Source of the DNA: Planktothrix sp. FACHB-1365
GTDB lineage: Bacteria; Cyanobacteriota; Cyanobacteriia; Cyanobacteriales; Microcoleaceae
Assembly (NCBI RefSeq): GCF_014697575.1
Contig: NZ_JACJSC010000004.1
Span: 62,001-126,000 of the forward strand
Direction: 5' to 3'
DNA: 64,000 nt
The notes under the pieces were generated by a model. That model worked only from the letters and a program-made list of their open reading frames with translations, was not told the origin of the DNA and ran no database searches. How positions within the stretch are numbered: position 1 is the stretch's first letter; every line of letters begins with the position of its first letter. Positions 1-8,209 of this stretch are shown piece after piece. A program made the translations under genes and the position numbers.

Positions 1-607
1 TGGTGCTATGCCAGAGTTTTTGCAAAATGGCTATGCTTGTACAAGTATGGACAAGGTAGCAAAATCGGCTGGTGTGTCTAAACAAACCCTTTATAGCCAT
101 TTTTCCGATAAAGATGGATTATTTACGGCATTAGTTGAACGCATTGCTACCGAGAAATTTAATTTGGTTTGGTCACACCCTTTAGAAGGTCAACCCGAAG
201 AAGTCTTGCGGGATTTAGCGAAACGCCTGGTTAAGGAAAATATTAATGATAATGAATATTTGTGTTTTGTCCGTTTAATTGTTGCTGAATCAGGAAAACG
301 TCCAGATTTAGCACAATTATTTTTAATGAAACTTTGTCAACCTGCGGTGATTATTCTCACCCAATATCTTCAAGAACATCCCGAATTAAATATTATTGAT
401 TGTGAAGCCACAGCCCGGATTTTCGTCGGTTCATTAATCCATTTTATGATGGTTCAAGAAGTTCTATCCGGCAAAGAAATTATGCCCCTCGAAGAAGATC
501 GGATGATTAATAGTTTAATTCGTTTAATTATTAATCAAAAAGAATTGTTGACTGTAGAGACGTTGCATGAAACGTCTCTACAGGTTCCAAAACCCGACTA
601 CGGTTGA
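1..607 (+). CDS. TetR/AcrR family transcriptional regulator (5' end cut by window edge)
   Basis: The N-terminal helix-turn-helix is typical of TetR repressors: about residues 1-40 after the edge read GYACTSMDKVAKSAGVSKQT followed by LYSHFSDKDGLF. The reading frame is open to base 2 (codons for Gly-Ala precede the first visible Met), and TetR proteins normally have some 10-15 residues before this point, so the true start lies outside the window. The C-terminal ligand and dimer domain is TetR_C-like. The last codons are made by a palindromic repeat (553-582), so the tail is probably not ancestral. The stop overlaps the convergent secreted-protein gene by about 10 bases. The target genes and ligand are unknown. 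Confidence 0.88.
   Translation, partial: GAMPEFLQNGYACTSMDKVAKSAGVSKQTLYSHFSDKDGLFTALVERIATEKFNLVWSHPLEGQPEEVLRDLAKRLVKENINDNEYLCFVRLIVAESGKRPDLAQLFLMKLCQPAVIILTQYLQEHPELNIIDCEATARIFVGSLIHFMMVQEVLSGKEIMPLEEDRMINSLIRLIINQKELLTVETLHETSLQVPKPDYG
553..582. repeat. 12-bp palindromic repeat inside the TetR 3' end
   Basis: TGTAGAGACGTT at 553-564 is the exact reverse complement of AACGTCTCTACA at 571-582, with a 6-base loop. It lies in frame in the last codons of the TetR gene and supplies part of the C-terminus. Repeats of this GTAGAGACGTT type are scattered in cyanobacterial genomes; their role is not known. Confidence 0.8.
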
Positions 608-972
608 ACGTTTACAGGGTTAGCTGAGGGTTCGGTAGCAGGGGAAGGTTGGGGGTTTTCCAGAAGTTGGCGTTGTTTTTCCCGAAATTGAGTTGCTGCG
701 TCCTGAATATTTTGACGTTGTTGATTCCCGACGGCTTCATAATCAACATTGAATCGTCCTAATCGAGAATTATGAATAATATCTAACATGGTCTTCTGAC
801 TATTGGCACCACTCAGAGGGTCAGGATTATCAGACCGTTGAAATTCTTGTAAAGGGGTAACTGAAGTAGACTGAGCCAAACTCACTGAAGTAAATCCCAA
901 AATCCCAATTCCAGCAGCCACAACCGTAGAAGAGAAGAGTCTCACACCCCATTTCAATCCCTTAAATTGCAT
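598..972 (-). CDS. Small secreted protein of unknown function
   Basis: This 124-residue protein begins with a clear signal peptide: basic start MQFKGLKWGVR, a hydrophobic core at about residues 12-30, and a probable cleavage after SLAQ. The mature part of about 90 residues is hydrophilic, rich in Gln, Asn and Pro, with a central segment (NSRLGRFNVDYEAVGNQQRQ) that looks helical. It is probably exported to the periplasm or held at the thylakoid lumen side. I do not recognise a family. It converges on the TetR gene and overlaps its last 10 bases. Confidence 0.7.
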   Translation of the reverse strand: MQFKGLKWGVRLFSSTVVAAGIGILGFTSVSLAQSTSVTPLQEFQRSDNPDPLSGANSQKTMLDIIHNSRLGRFNVDYEAVGNQQRQNIQDAATQFREKQRQLLENPQPSPATEPSANPVNVQP

Positions 973-1056
973 GATTACAACCTCACCACCTGAAAAATAA
1001 CTATAAAAACTAAGATTTACCTATTGTAGCTATTTTTCAGAAAATTTAACGAAATC

Positions 1057-1105
1057 CCAAAATTCATCCTCACCCTCAGTTGATCGGAGTGAGGATGAAT
1101 TTTGG
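1057..1105. repeat. 17-bp perfect inverted repeat upstream of tnpB
   Basis: CCAAAATTCATCCTCAC (1057-1073) is matched exactly by its reverse complement at 1089-1105, with a 15-base loop. It lies between the start of the secreted-protein gene (972, minus strand) and the tnpB element. It could be the left-end structure of the element or a transcription-blocking hairpin; the sequence does not settle which. Confidence 0.7.
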
Positions 1106-1187
1106 AAAACAAAAAGTGCGACGCAGCACCTTGACAATCCAAAACTCCATTTGTTAGCATTTTATCGTAAACGTGGTTCCTAGTAAG

Positions 1188-2381
1188 ATGCTGAAAGCAG
1201 TCAAAGTCAGAATCTATCCCACCGTTCAACAACAAGAGTTATTAGCTCAAGCTTTTGGCTCGGTTCGTTGGCTGTGGAATCGTTTTTTAGACTTGACCAA
1301 TGAAACCTATCAGCAAACCGGGAAAGGATTATCACGTTACGACTTACAAAAACAATTACCCGCTCTCAAGAAAGAATATGAATGGTTGAAAAATACCTAC
1401 AGCCAATGCTTGCAAGTTGTTTGCTTAAACCTTAGTCGAGGGTTCATTAACTTCTTTGAAAGACGTGGGGATTATCCCAGATTCAAGTCTAAACACGGGA
1501 AACAATCTTTATCTTATCCTCAAAATGTAAAAATCAGTGGTGACAGCTTATGCTTTCCTAAAATTGGTGAAATATTTGCTAAAATTCACCGTCCTATAGA
1601 GGGAGCGATTAAAACTGTAACTATCACTAAAAACAAGTGTAATCAATATTATGCTTCTGTTTTATTTGAGGATGGAAAGAAGATTCCCAATCCTTCATCT
1701 GAAGGTAAGGCGATTGGTTTAGATATGGGATTAAACGATTTCTGTATCACTTCAGATGGTAGTAAATTTGCCAATCCTAGATGGTTGAAAAAGCATGAGC
1801 GCAATCTTAAGATTAAACAGAAATCATTATCTCGCAAAAAGAAAGATTTCAATAATCGAGCTAAAGCCAGACTTAAAGTAGCTAAAGTTCACAATAAAAT
1901 CACTCGATGTCGTGAGGATTTTCACCATAAGCTATCACGCAGGATAGTCAACGAAAACCAAGTTATTGTGTGTGAAAATCTAAATATCAAAGGCATGGTT
2001 AAAAACCACTGTTTAGCCCAAGCAATTTCTCAAGTTGGATGGGGTCAATTCCAGACCATGCTGTCCTATAAAGCCGAACAAGAAGGAAAAATCTATTTAG
2101 AAATTGATAGATTTTTCCCTTCCTCAAAAACTTGTAATCATTGCTTAAATGTGGTTGATAGCTTGCCTTTAGATATTCGACAATGGACTTGTAATCATTG
2201 TGGTACAAAACACGACCGAGATATCAACGCAGCAAAAAATATTAGAGATGAAGGACTGCGAGTTTTGTCGTTAGGGACTAGCGAGTCAGCCTGTTGTCCA
2301 GATGTTAGACGTAATAGTGGAGGACGTAAGAAATCTACTGTTACGCTTTCTGTTGGGCAGGAAACTCCGACCTCAGCGTAG
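1188..2381 (+). CDS. tnpB: TnpB, RNA-guided nuclease of an IS200/IS605-type element
   Basis: The protein is about 397 residues. It starts with MLKAVKVRIYPT, the usual TnpB N-terminus; an in-frame GTG at 1173 is a less likely start. The RuvC-like nuclease triad is visible: Asp179 in GLDMGLN, Glu263 in VIVCENLNIKG and Asp345 in HDRDINAAKN. A zinc-ribbon lies between the last two (CNHC then CNHC). All key residues are kept, so the enzyme may be active. TnpB proteins cut DNA using an omega RNA made from the right end of the element; here that would overlap the gene's 3' part and end near 2399. No tnpA neighbour is present. Confidence 0.92.
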   Translation: MLKAVKVRIYPTVQQQELLAQAFGSVRWLWNRFLDLTNETYQQTGKGLSRYDLQKQLPALKKEYEWLKNTYSQCLQVVCLNLSRGFINFFERRGDYPRFKSKHGKQSLSYPQNVKISGDSLCFPKIGEIFAKIHRPIEGAIKTVTITKNKCNQYYASVLFEDGKKIPNPSSEGKAIGLDMGLNDFCITSDGSKFANPRWLKKHERNLKIKQKSLSRKKKDFNNRAKARLKVAKVHNKITRCREDFHHKLSRRIVNENQVIVCENLNIKGMVKNHCLAQAISQVGWGQFQTMLSYKAEQEGKIYLEIDRFFPSSKTCNHCLNVVDSLPLDIRQWTCNHCGTKHDRDINAAKNIRDEGLRVLSLGTSESACCPDVRRNSGGRKKSTVTLSVGQETPTSA

Positions 2382-2399
2382 CGGGTCGGAGTAGTTCAC
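2364..2399 (+). repeat. Right-end hairpin and cleavage site of the tnpB element; probable omega-RNA 3' part
   Basis: The stem ACTCCGACC/GGTCGGAGT has an 11-base loop that contains the tnpB stop codon, and it is followed by TAGTTCAC. In related elements the guide of the omega RNA is the sequence just outside the right end, here starting at 2400 (AATAAAGATTCC). Confidence 0.6.
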
Positions 2400-2498
2400 A
2401 ATAAAGATTCCTCCTAACCTTCGAGACATTCAGACTGTTGGGGGGATTAATCTTGCGATAAATTTTATGAGGTCGCTCACGGGATTTTCAATCGCGTT

Positions 2499-3374
2499 TT
2501 AAGCAAACCGACGCTTTAATAACGGCTGAATTGAGAGTAAGGCGACCGTTGCAAATCCGAATAAAACCAATAATGCACCTCCAAACGTGATGGTGGCAAA
2601 GGGAGCGTGCATCACCACACTATTGAGAGCCCAATCCTGATGTAAGTATAAATAACGAATGGGTTCAATGGCATAACTGAGGGGATTCAGCGAAGCTACA
2701 ACTTGTAACCAAGTGGGCATAAAGGATAAAGGCGCGAGGGCGGTACTGGCAAATAAAAGCGGTAAATTCGTCACAAAGATCACCGCAATTAATTCAATAT
2801 GACCGGGTAAAGCAAAAGCTAATCCTAAACTTAAACCCGTTACCCCTAGCACTAATAAAAGCACAATCAAAGTAATGATACTTAATCCCCCAATTCCAGG
2901 TAATCCTGCTCCTAAAAAGGCTCCAGCCGCCACAATCACCGACGTTTGAATTAAGCTCAAGGTAACGATATAAATTGCTGAGGCTAAAACAATCGAAAAA
3001 CGAGACACTAAAGGGGCGACTAATAACCGATTTAAAAACCCAAATTCTCGGTCAAACATCACAGGTAAACCTGCATTTAAAGCTCCTGCAAAGGCTGTAA
3101 AAACAATAACCCCAGCCCCTAAAAACTGAGCATAATTTAGGGTTTCTCCAAACAATCCTTTGGGGGCATTTTGAAATAAAGCACCAAACAAAATTAACCA
3201 CATCAAAGGTTGAATAATCCCAGCAATTAAAGTAGAAGGACGACGTTGTAATTGAATAAACAACCGACGGGTTAAGGCTAGGGTTTCTTGCAGGAATTCT
3301 CCGACTAAATTCGGTTGTTGATTAGTTGTTTGATGGGAAGGTGATAATTTAACAGATGTTGTTGAACTGCTCAT
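2499..3374 (-). CDS. ABC-2 type transporter permease (DrrB-like)
   Basis: The 291-residue membrane protein has the six-helix layout of the ABC2 family: after a short cytoplasmic N-terminus come LIAGIIQPLMWLILFGALF, then further hydrophobic segments to the C-terminus. The stretch MFDREFGFLNRLLVAPLVSR is the conserved cytoplasmic coupling region of DrrB/NodJ-type permeases. It lies 55 bases downstream of the ATPase gene on the same strand, so the two make one exporter in the cytoplasmic membrane. The substrate (drug, lipid or glycan) cannot be read from the sequence. Confidence 0.9.
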   Translation of the reverse strand: MSSSTTSVKLSPSHQTTNQQPNLVGEFLQETLALTRRLFIQLQRRPSTLIAGIIQPLMWLILFGALFQNAPKGLFGETLNYAQFLGAGVIVFTAFAGALNAGLPVMFDREFGFLNRLLVAPLVSRFSIVLASAIYIVTLSLIQTSVIVAAGAFLGAGLPGIGGLSIITLIVLLLVLGVTGLSLGLAFALPGHIELIAVIFVTNLPLLFASTALAPLSFMPTWLQVVASLNPLSYAIEPIRYLYLHQDWALNSVVMHAPFATITFGGALLVLFGFATVALLSIQPLLKRRFA

Positions 3375-3429
3375 AGTGGTTAACGATTGAGGGTTGACTG
3401 TTCAGGGTTAGGAATTAAAAACCCAGTTT

Positions 3430-4458
3430 CTAGCGCATACTTTTCTTTTTCTCAGCTTTTAAATCTCGATTACTGGCTGCTGCAATTTCAGCATCAAGTA
3501 AAGTTCGACCGGTTGCTGCTAAATAAACATCATCTAAACTGGGCCGAGATTGGGCAATACCAAAGGTCGGTAAACCCGCATCTTTTAACGCCTGTTGAAT
3601 CGTAAACAACGCATCACTTTGAGGTTGAACGACTAAATTTAAAGAATTGCCTTGAGCATTATTAATAATAATCTCTTGTACAAAAGCGAGAGATTGTAAT
3701 AAAGCTTTGGCTTTTTCGGCTTCTTCCAACGGCGAAAATTCTCGAATTCTCAGGGTAATGCGATCGCCTCCAACTTGATCTTTTAACTCAGACGGTGTAC
3801 CCGTTGCAATCACCACACCTTGATCAATAATTGCCACTCGATCTGCTAAAGCATCCACCTCTTCTAAATAGTGGCTGGTGATTAAAACCGTTGTCCCATT
3901 TTCTCTTAATTGACGGAGGAAATTCCACACTGCAACCCGGCTTTCAATATCTAAGCCAACGGTCGGTTCATCTAATACTAATAAATCCGGTTGATGCAGT
4001 AACCCCGACGCTAAATCTAAGCGTTTCCGAATTCCCCCAGAATAGGTTCCGGTTTTTTGATCGATCCAATCTTGTAATCCTAATAAATTCGTAACCTGAT
4101 GAATTCGTTCTGCAATCAGAGCACGAGGAATATGATAAAGGGCGGCTTGTAATTGCAATAATTCCCGTCCAGTTAAGACTTTATCAAGGGCGACTTCCTG
4201 AGCGACATAACCTAAGCGTTGACGAGCTAATCTGGGTTGGTCAGTAACAGAAATACCCGATATTTCTAAACGTCCAGCATCAGGAGTAATTAACGTACAC
4301 AATGCACGCAGGGTTGTGGTTTTTCCGGCGCCATTGGGGCCAAGTAAACCAAAGATTTCCCCCGGTTGGACATCAAGAGACACATCTTTAACAGCCCGGA
4401 TAGAGCCATAGGATTTTTGTAAATTTTGGATCACAACAGCAGGAATCATAGTACACAT
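3430..4458 (-). CDS. ABC transporter ATP-binding protein (DrrA-like)
   Basis: This ATPase subunit has Walker A GPNGAGKTTT near residue 40, signature YSGGIRKRLDLASGL, Walker B LLVLDEPTVGLD, and the switch histidine in LITSHYLEE. After the roughly 230-residue ATPase domain comes a DrrA-type C-terminal extension of about 100 residues. The track starts with MCTMIPAVVIQNL; the internal Met4 (4449) may be the real start. It is expressed ahead of the permease gene 2499-3374 and should power that exporter. Confidence 0.93.
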   Translation of the reverse strand: MCTMIPAVVIQNLQKSYGSIRAVKDVSLDVQPGEIFGLLGPNGAGKTTTLRALCTLITPDAGRLEISGISVTDQPRLARQRLGYVAQEVALDKVLTGRELLQLQAALYHIPRALIAERIHQVTNLLGLQDWIDQKTGTYSGGIRKRLDLASGLLHQPDLLVLDEPTVGLDIESRVAVWNFLRQLRENGTTVLITSHYLEEVDALADRVAIIDQGVVIATGTPSELKDQVGGDRITLRIREFSPLEEAEKAKALLQSLAFVQEIIINNAQGNSLNLVVQPQSDALFTIQQALKDAGLPTFGIAQSRPSLDDVYLAATGRTLLDAEIAAASNRDLKAEKKKSMR

Positions 4459-4544
4459 TTAAATAAACTAAATTACTGATGGGTCAAGTCCGAGGGGAAT
4501 TTATTCGCCGTCAGGTTCCTTTTTTGTATTGTATCTCTCTTTCC

Positions 4545-5219
4545 CTAGAGAATAGCTGGACTCAACAAATACGCTTCTAAATCAAGACTTGCCAATTTTT
4601 CATAAGCATGATTAATCAAGCGTTCTCCTCGTAATGCTCCTGTATTTGCACCCGGACAAATATACTGCAAGGTATCATAATTAAAGCGTTCCAATATGAA
4701 TCGAATACTGTTTAGCTGTCGTGGCCAGTGAAAGGTTTTGGCGGTGCGGAGGGGTACAGGTTGACCTTGGAGATTGGGTAAGAGATGACGTCCGGTGAAC
4801 AAAACCCCGGCTTGCCCACTAAAATAAAGACAGGATGAACCGGGAGAATGTCCAGGTGTCCAAAAAACCGAACTTTGGGAACTCAGGGTTAAGTTTGTCT
4901 CAAAGGTTGTTACCGTTGACTCCGGTAATAAATAAGCTTCTTGTTCTTGGATGACAATCTGACATCCCCATCTGTTTTGAATCTCTCGTGATGAACCTAT
5001 TGCACCCCGATGGGTAATGAATAACCCTTGAACACCTCCCTGTTGCTCTAAAAATTGCTGATTTGTTTCATTCCAGGGCGGCGCATCGATCAAGATGTTC
5101 ATCTGGTTCTCTACAATAAAATAGGCAGTTCCGCCCAAAGTGTCCCGGTTGGGTGGGAAAGCATAAATATTTTCCAGTACAAGTCGGGGAAGTTTGGGGA
5201 CAGAACGCTCCTGGGACAT
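4545..5219 (-). CDS. Metallo-beta-lactamase-fold protein lacking most zinc ligands
   Basis: The 224-residue protein has the metallo-beta-lactamase fold outline (GTAYFIVENQMNILIDAPPW, LFITHRGAIGSS, WTPGHSPGSSCLYF, LFTGRHLLP). The HxHxDH motif is replaced by THRGAIG, the bridging Asp of the usual FTGD is Arg, and the last His is not evident (CPGANTG). Only the central GHSPG histidine is clear. A normal hydrolase is therefore unlikely; a binding or structural role fits better. It is divergent from the protease gene 5286-6758, with a short shared promoter region of about 66 bases. Confidence 0.75.
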   Translation of the reverse strand: MSQERSVPKLPRLVLENIYAFPPNRDTLGGTAYFIVENQMNILIDAPPWNETNQQFLEQQGGVQGLFITHRGAIGSSREIQNRWGCQIVIQEQEAYLLPESTVTTFETNLTLSSQSSVFWTPGHSPGSSCLYFSGQAGVLFTGRHLLPNLQGQPVPLRTAKTFHWPRQLNSIRFILERFNYDTLQYICPGANTGALRGERLINHAYEKLASLDLEAYLLSPAIL

Positions 5220-5285
5220 ATCGTTATTTTTTTTAGGTTCAATTGTTGATTTTAAACGAACTTGTTTATTGAATTAAAACGACAG

Positions 5286-6758
5286 ATGATCATGTTATTT
5301 TGGTTACTGATTTTAGGGTTGATGACCTATTGGCTTCTACAACGGGGAGTCGCTCAAATTACTCGAACTCCCATTTGGTTGCTATGGTTGGTGATGATGA
5401 CTCCGGCGTTCATTTGGGGAACCTGGATGTTTGCTTATGATCAAAAACCAATTCCCGCAGAATTAGTGATTATTCCTTTTATTGCTTGTCCCTGTTTATA
5501 TTGGTTTTTAGTCCAATGGGGTCGTCTTCCGCCACCTACATCATCAGACTCCGCTACCCCAACCGAACCTAGTCTTCCTGTGGAAAATTCCCACTTACCT
5601 CGTCCTTTAGATCAACAAGAAGAAGAAACCCTTCGCACTTGTTTTCCTTGGACTGTTTTTCCCCTACATAATATTGAATATCGGCTACAAGCTGTGATTT
5701 GTCGGGGTCAATTACGGTCTAATCCTGATGTCGCTTATCGAACGATTCGAGATAATATTAAAGCTAAATTTAGCGATCGCTTTTTAATTGCCTTTCAACA
5801 GGATCTCAAAGATAAACCCTTTTTTGCCTTGGTTCCTAACCCTTATCCAGAAAATACCGAAAATTTACTCAAGCCTGATGCTTTAAACCGTCCAATTTTA
5901 TGTTTAGCACTGGTATTAATTACTTTATTTACAACAACGGTGGCGGGTGTGGAAATGGAGAATATTTCCCTAGATGCTTGGCAAGCAAATCCCCGTTTAT
6001 TAGTGGCTGGATTACCTTATAGTTTGTCCTTAATGGCAATTTTAGGAGTTCATGAGTTAGCTCATTATTTAACCGCGATTCGGTATAAAATGAAAGCGAC
6101 ATTACCTTATTTTCTGCCGATTCCATTTTGGTTAGGAACCTTGGGGGCGTTTATCCAAATGCGATCGCCTTTTCCCCACCGGAAAGCGTTATTTGATGTC
6201 AGTATTGCTGGGCCTTGGGCAGGATTTATCATCAGTTTACCGTTATTAATTTTAGGCTTAAATCAGTCAACGGTTGTTCCCTTTGATCCGAAAAGTTCTG
6301 GATTTTTAAATTTTGAATCCTTGAATCCCAGTTTTTCGTTTTTATTAACAATATTGAGTAAATTAATATTAGGAGATGCCTTCACTTCTGAACAAGCGAT
6401 TCATTTACATCCGATGGCGATCGCGGGATATTTAGGATTAATTGTCACAGCCATTAATTTAATACCAGTGGGACAATTAGATGGCGGTCATCTCGTTCAT
6501 GCTATGTTTGGTCAAAAAACCAGTTTCGTCATGGGTCAATTCACTCGATTTTTTATCTTAATTTTAGCATTAATCCACAGTGAATTTATAGCCTTAGCTT
6601 TGTTATTATTCTTTTTTCCGTTACAAGATGAACCTGCCTTAAATGATGTCAGTGAATTGAATAATATTCGAGATATTATTGGGTTTGTCACCTTGGGGTT
6701 ATTATTGTTGATTTTATTACCCATGCCTTCTGTTGTTGGTCAATGGTTAAATTATTAA
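5286..6758 (+). CDS. Site-2-type membrane metalloprotease (M50 family, EGY-like)
   Basis: The protein is about 490 residues with many membrane helices. The zinc-binding motif HELAH is at about residues 256-260 and the third ligand region NLIPVGQLDGGH at about 390-403, both as in M50 intramembrane proteases. The segment GALGAFI-like (LGTLGAFIQMRSPFPHRKALFDVSIAGPWAG) is typical of the cyanobacterial and chloroplast EGY group. The soluble N-terminal part (about 90-200) resembles the extra domain of this group. An in-frame TTG at 5262 precedes ATG at 5286 and 5292; I prefer an ATG. Its substrate is unknown. Confidence 0.9.
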   Translation: MIMLFWLLILGLMTYWLLQRGVAQITRTPIWLLWLVMMTPAFIWGTWMFAYDQKPIPAELVIIPFIACPCLYWFLVQWGRLPPPTSSDSATPTEPSLPVENSHLPRPLDQQEEETLRTCFPWTVFPLHNIEYRLQAVICRGQLRSNPDVAYRTIRDNIKAKFSDRFLIAFQQDLKDKPFFALVPNPYPENTENLLKPDALNRPILCLALVLITLFTTTVAGVEMENISLDAWQANPRLLVAGLPYSLSLMAILGVHELAHYLTAIRYKMKATLPYFLPIPFWLGTLGAFIQMRSPFPHRKALFDVSIAGPWAGFIISLPLLILGLNQSTVVPFDPKSSGFLNFESLNPSFSFLLTILSKLILGDAFTSEQAIHLHPMAIAGYLGLIVTAINLIPVGQLDGGHLVHAMFGQKTSFVMGQFTRFFILILALIHSEFIALALLLFFFPLQDEPALNDVSELNNIRDIIGFVTLGLLLLILLPMPSVVGQWLNY

Positions 6759-6771
6759 TCTTAAAATCCGG

Positions 6772-7674
6772 TTAAACGGCTTTTTTATTAAAGCGTCCAA
6801 CCTGTCTTAAGGCATCTAAAAAGGTATAAACCGCAGGAGAATGGAGGGCATTTTTTAAGACCATTACACCGATGACTCGAATTAAGGGATCGGGTAATTG
6901 ACAAACTTGAACGAGGGGAGGAACCGGACGTGCTGCTAAACCCGGAATAATTGAGACTCCCAAACCTTGAGCGACCATGCCTAAAATTGTTGAATCTTCT
7001 CTCACATGATAGGCAATATTTAAAGGAAAATTCGTTTTTTTTAAATATTTTAAAATCAAAGAAGAACAACAACTGGTTGATGAGAGAATTAAGGGATAGG
7101 ATACTAATTGTTCCCAGGTTAAACGGGAACTATTAATGTTATAATGGGGAGGAAGAATGGCGATATAATCATCTTGTAAAATTTCCCAAACTTCAAATTC
7201 GGGACTGGTGGGTAAATAAGTAAATCCAATATCCGCTTGACCCGTGCGAACTGCGTGTTCCATTTCTGGGGTATCATCAAATTCTGTTAAACTCACCGTC
7301 ACGTCTGGGAAATGGTTGCGAAATTGAGCAATCACAGAGGGTAAAATATGAGTTGAAACACTGCGAAATGAAACAATCCGAATATTGCCACCTTGTAATC
7401 CTTTTTCGCGGTTGGCTTCCTGAACCATTTGCGCTAAAAGCTCTTGAATTTGACGCGCTTGAGTGACCATCCTTTCTCCCAAAGGCGTTAAAACCGCTCC
7501 ATATCGTCCCCGTTTGATCAAGATAACACCTAATTCAGTTTCCAAGGTGGCGATCGCATGACTAACCGTAGACTGGGATAAATTCAGGTTCAATGCAGCT
7601 TCGCTGAAGTTTCCCGCCTCAGCAACGGCGACTAATGCTCGGAGTTGGGAGAGTTTCAAATTTTGGGGATTCAT
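6772..7674 (-). CDS. LysR-type transcriptional regulator
   Basis: Residues 1-65 form the classic LysR winged helix-turn-helix (LKLSQLRALVAVAEAGNFSE, then NLNLSQSTVSHAIATLE). Residues about 90-295 are the periplasmic-binding-like effector domain. Length (300) is normal. It is transcribed away from a small conserved gene at 7925 and from a cluster of ATCGAT palindromes at 7804-7833, which may be its operator. The 3' end converges on the M50 protease gene (13 bases apart). The inducer is unknown; CcmR/RbcR/NtcB-type roles in carbon or nitrogen control are possible but not shown. Confidence 0.92.
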   Translation of the reverse strand: MNPQNLKLSQLRALVAVAEAGNFSEAALNLNLSQSTVSHAIATLETELGVILIKRGRYGAVLTPLGERMVTQARQIQELLAQMVQEANREKGLQGGNIRIVSFRSVSTHILPSVIAQFRNHFPDVTVSLTEFDDTPEMEHAVRTGQADIGFTYLPTSPEFEVWEILQDDYIAILPPHYNINSSRLTWEQLVSYPLILSSTSCCSSLILKYLKKTNFPLNIAYHVREDSTILGMVAQGLGVSIIPGLAARPVPPLVQVCQLPDPLIRVIGVMVLKNALHSPAVYTFLDALRQVGRFNKKAV

Positions 7675-7683
7675 AGGACAATA

Positions 7684-7732
7684 GCAGGGAACAGGGAACA
7701 GGGAACAGGGAACAGGGAACAGGGAATAGGGA
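7684..7732. repeat. Heptamer tandem repeat (GGGAACA type)
   Basis: About six copies of the unit AACAGGG occur head to tail, the last ones slightly changed. This is the short tandemly repeated (STRR) class known from filamentous cyanobacteria. The same heptamer, on the other strand, occurs at 51606-51634. Confidence 0.9.
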
Positions 7733-7803
7733 GGAAAAAAGACTTAACCCCTCTTAGTTTGTCGCCTCAGTCTATGTCCTAACTGCCTTGGCGACTGCTC
7801 TAT

Positions 7804-7833
7804 CTATCGATTTTATCGATATTACCTATCGAT
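7804..7833. promoter_or_regulatory. Possible LysR operator: three ATCGAT palindromes
   Basis: ATCGAT occurs at 7806, 7815 and 7828; CTATCGAT is directly repeated at 22-base spacing, close to two helical turns. It lies in the 250-base gap between the divergent LysR gene and the gene at 7925, where a LysR regulator usually binds. Binding is an inference from position and symmetry. Confidence 0.45.
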
Positions 7834-7924
7834 GTTATCCGTTGATTTTTTATTGTAAGGGAAATAGAGTAAGTTTAACCGCGAAAAACTCTCAAATTCT
7901 TCTGTAATCAGGAGAGAAATTGTT

Positions 7925-8209
7925 ATGAATAATCTCACCGTTTATTTAATTTTGGATTCCCTTAACTCCCTTCACCCGTCCACCTCAAAACCCGTTTTCT
8001 CATCCCGCCATTTTCTGACAAAAATTCAATCCACTTGGAATAAAATGATCGCGATGTTCACGGCGGGAAAAGAACCTAAAATTTGGTTATCCTCTGATGC
8101 TGAAGGCAAACGCTACTGGAATGCCTTTGATCCGCAAACCCATTGCTTTGTTGAACATTTATCAGAAGCAGAAATGCGAATTTGGATTGAAGAGCGATAT
8201 CGTTTTTAA
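7925..8209 (+). CDS. Small conserved cyanobacterial protein of unknown function
   Basis: The 94-residue protein has no membrane segment or signal peptide. Its second half (EPKIWLSSDAEGKRYWNAFD then PQTHCFVEHLSEAEMRIWIE) resembles a group of small cyanobacterial proteins that I recall only as hypothetical. A good ribosome site (CAGGAGAG) is 9 bases before the ATG. It is divergent from the LysR gene and could be its target. Confidence 0.7.
   Translation: MNNLTVYLILDSLNSLHPSTSKPVFSSRHFLTKIQSTWNKMIAMFTAGKEPKIWLSSDAEGKRYWNAFDPQTHCFVEHLSEAEMRIWIEERYRF

Larger units (their letters stand above)
1106..2399 (+). mobile_element. IS200/IS605-type element carrying only tnpB; left boundary uncertain
   Basis: The right end is well supported: a 9-bp hairpin (ACTCCGACC 2364-2372 with GGTCGGAGT 2384-2392) followed by TAGTTCAC ending at 2399, the usual layout of an IS605-family right end with its cleavage site just 3' of a subterminal hairpin. 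A small GTGC...GCAC hairpin at 1116-1129 may be the left-end hairpin. No tnpA (Y1 HUH transposase) is present, so the element would need TnpA supplied in trans. The left boundary is a guess. Confidence 0.6.

Noticed and set aside
1017-1235. 72-codon minus-strand frame at the tnpB left end
   Set aside because: It overlaps the element's left end and inverted repeat and shows no family features.
4545-5219. Glyoxalase II or other active zinc hydrolase
   Set aside because: The HxHxDH motif and the bridging Asp are absent.
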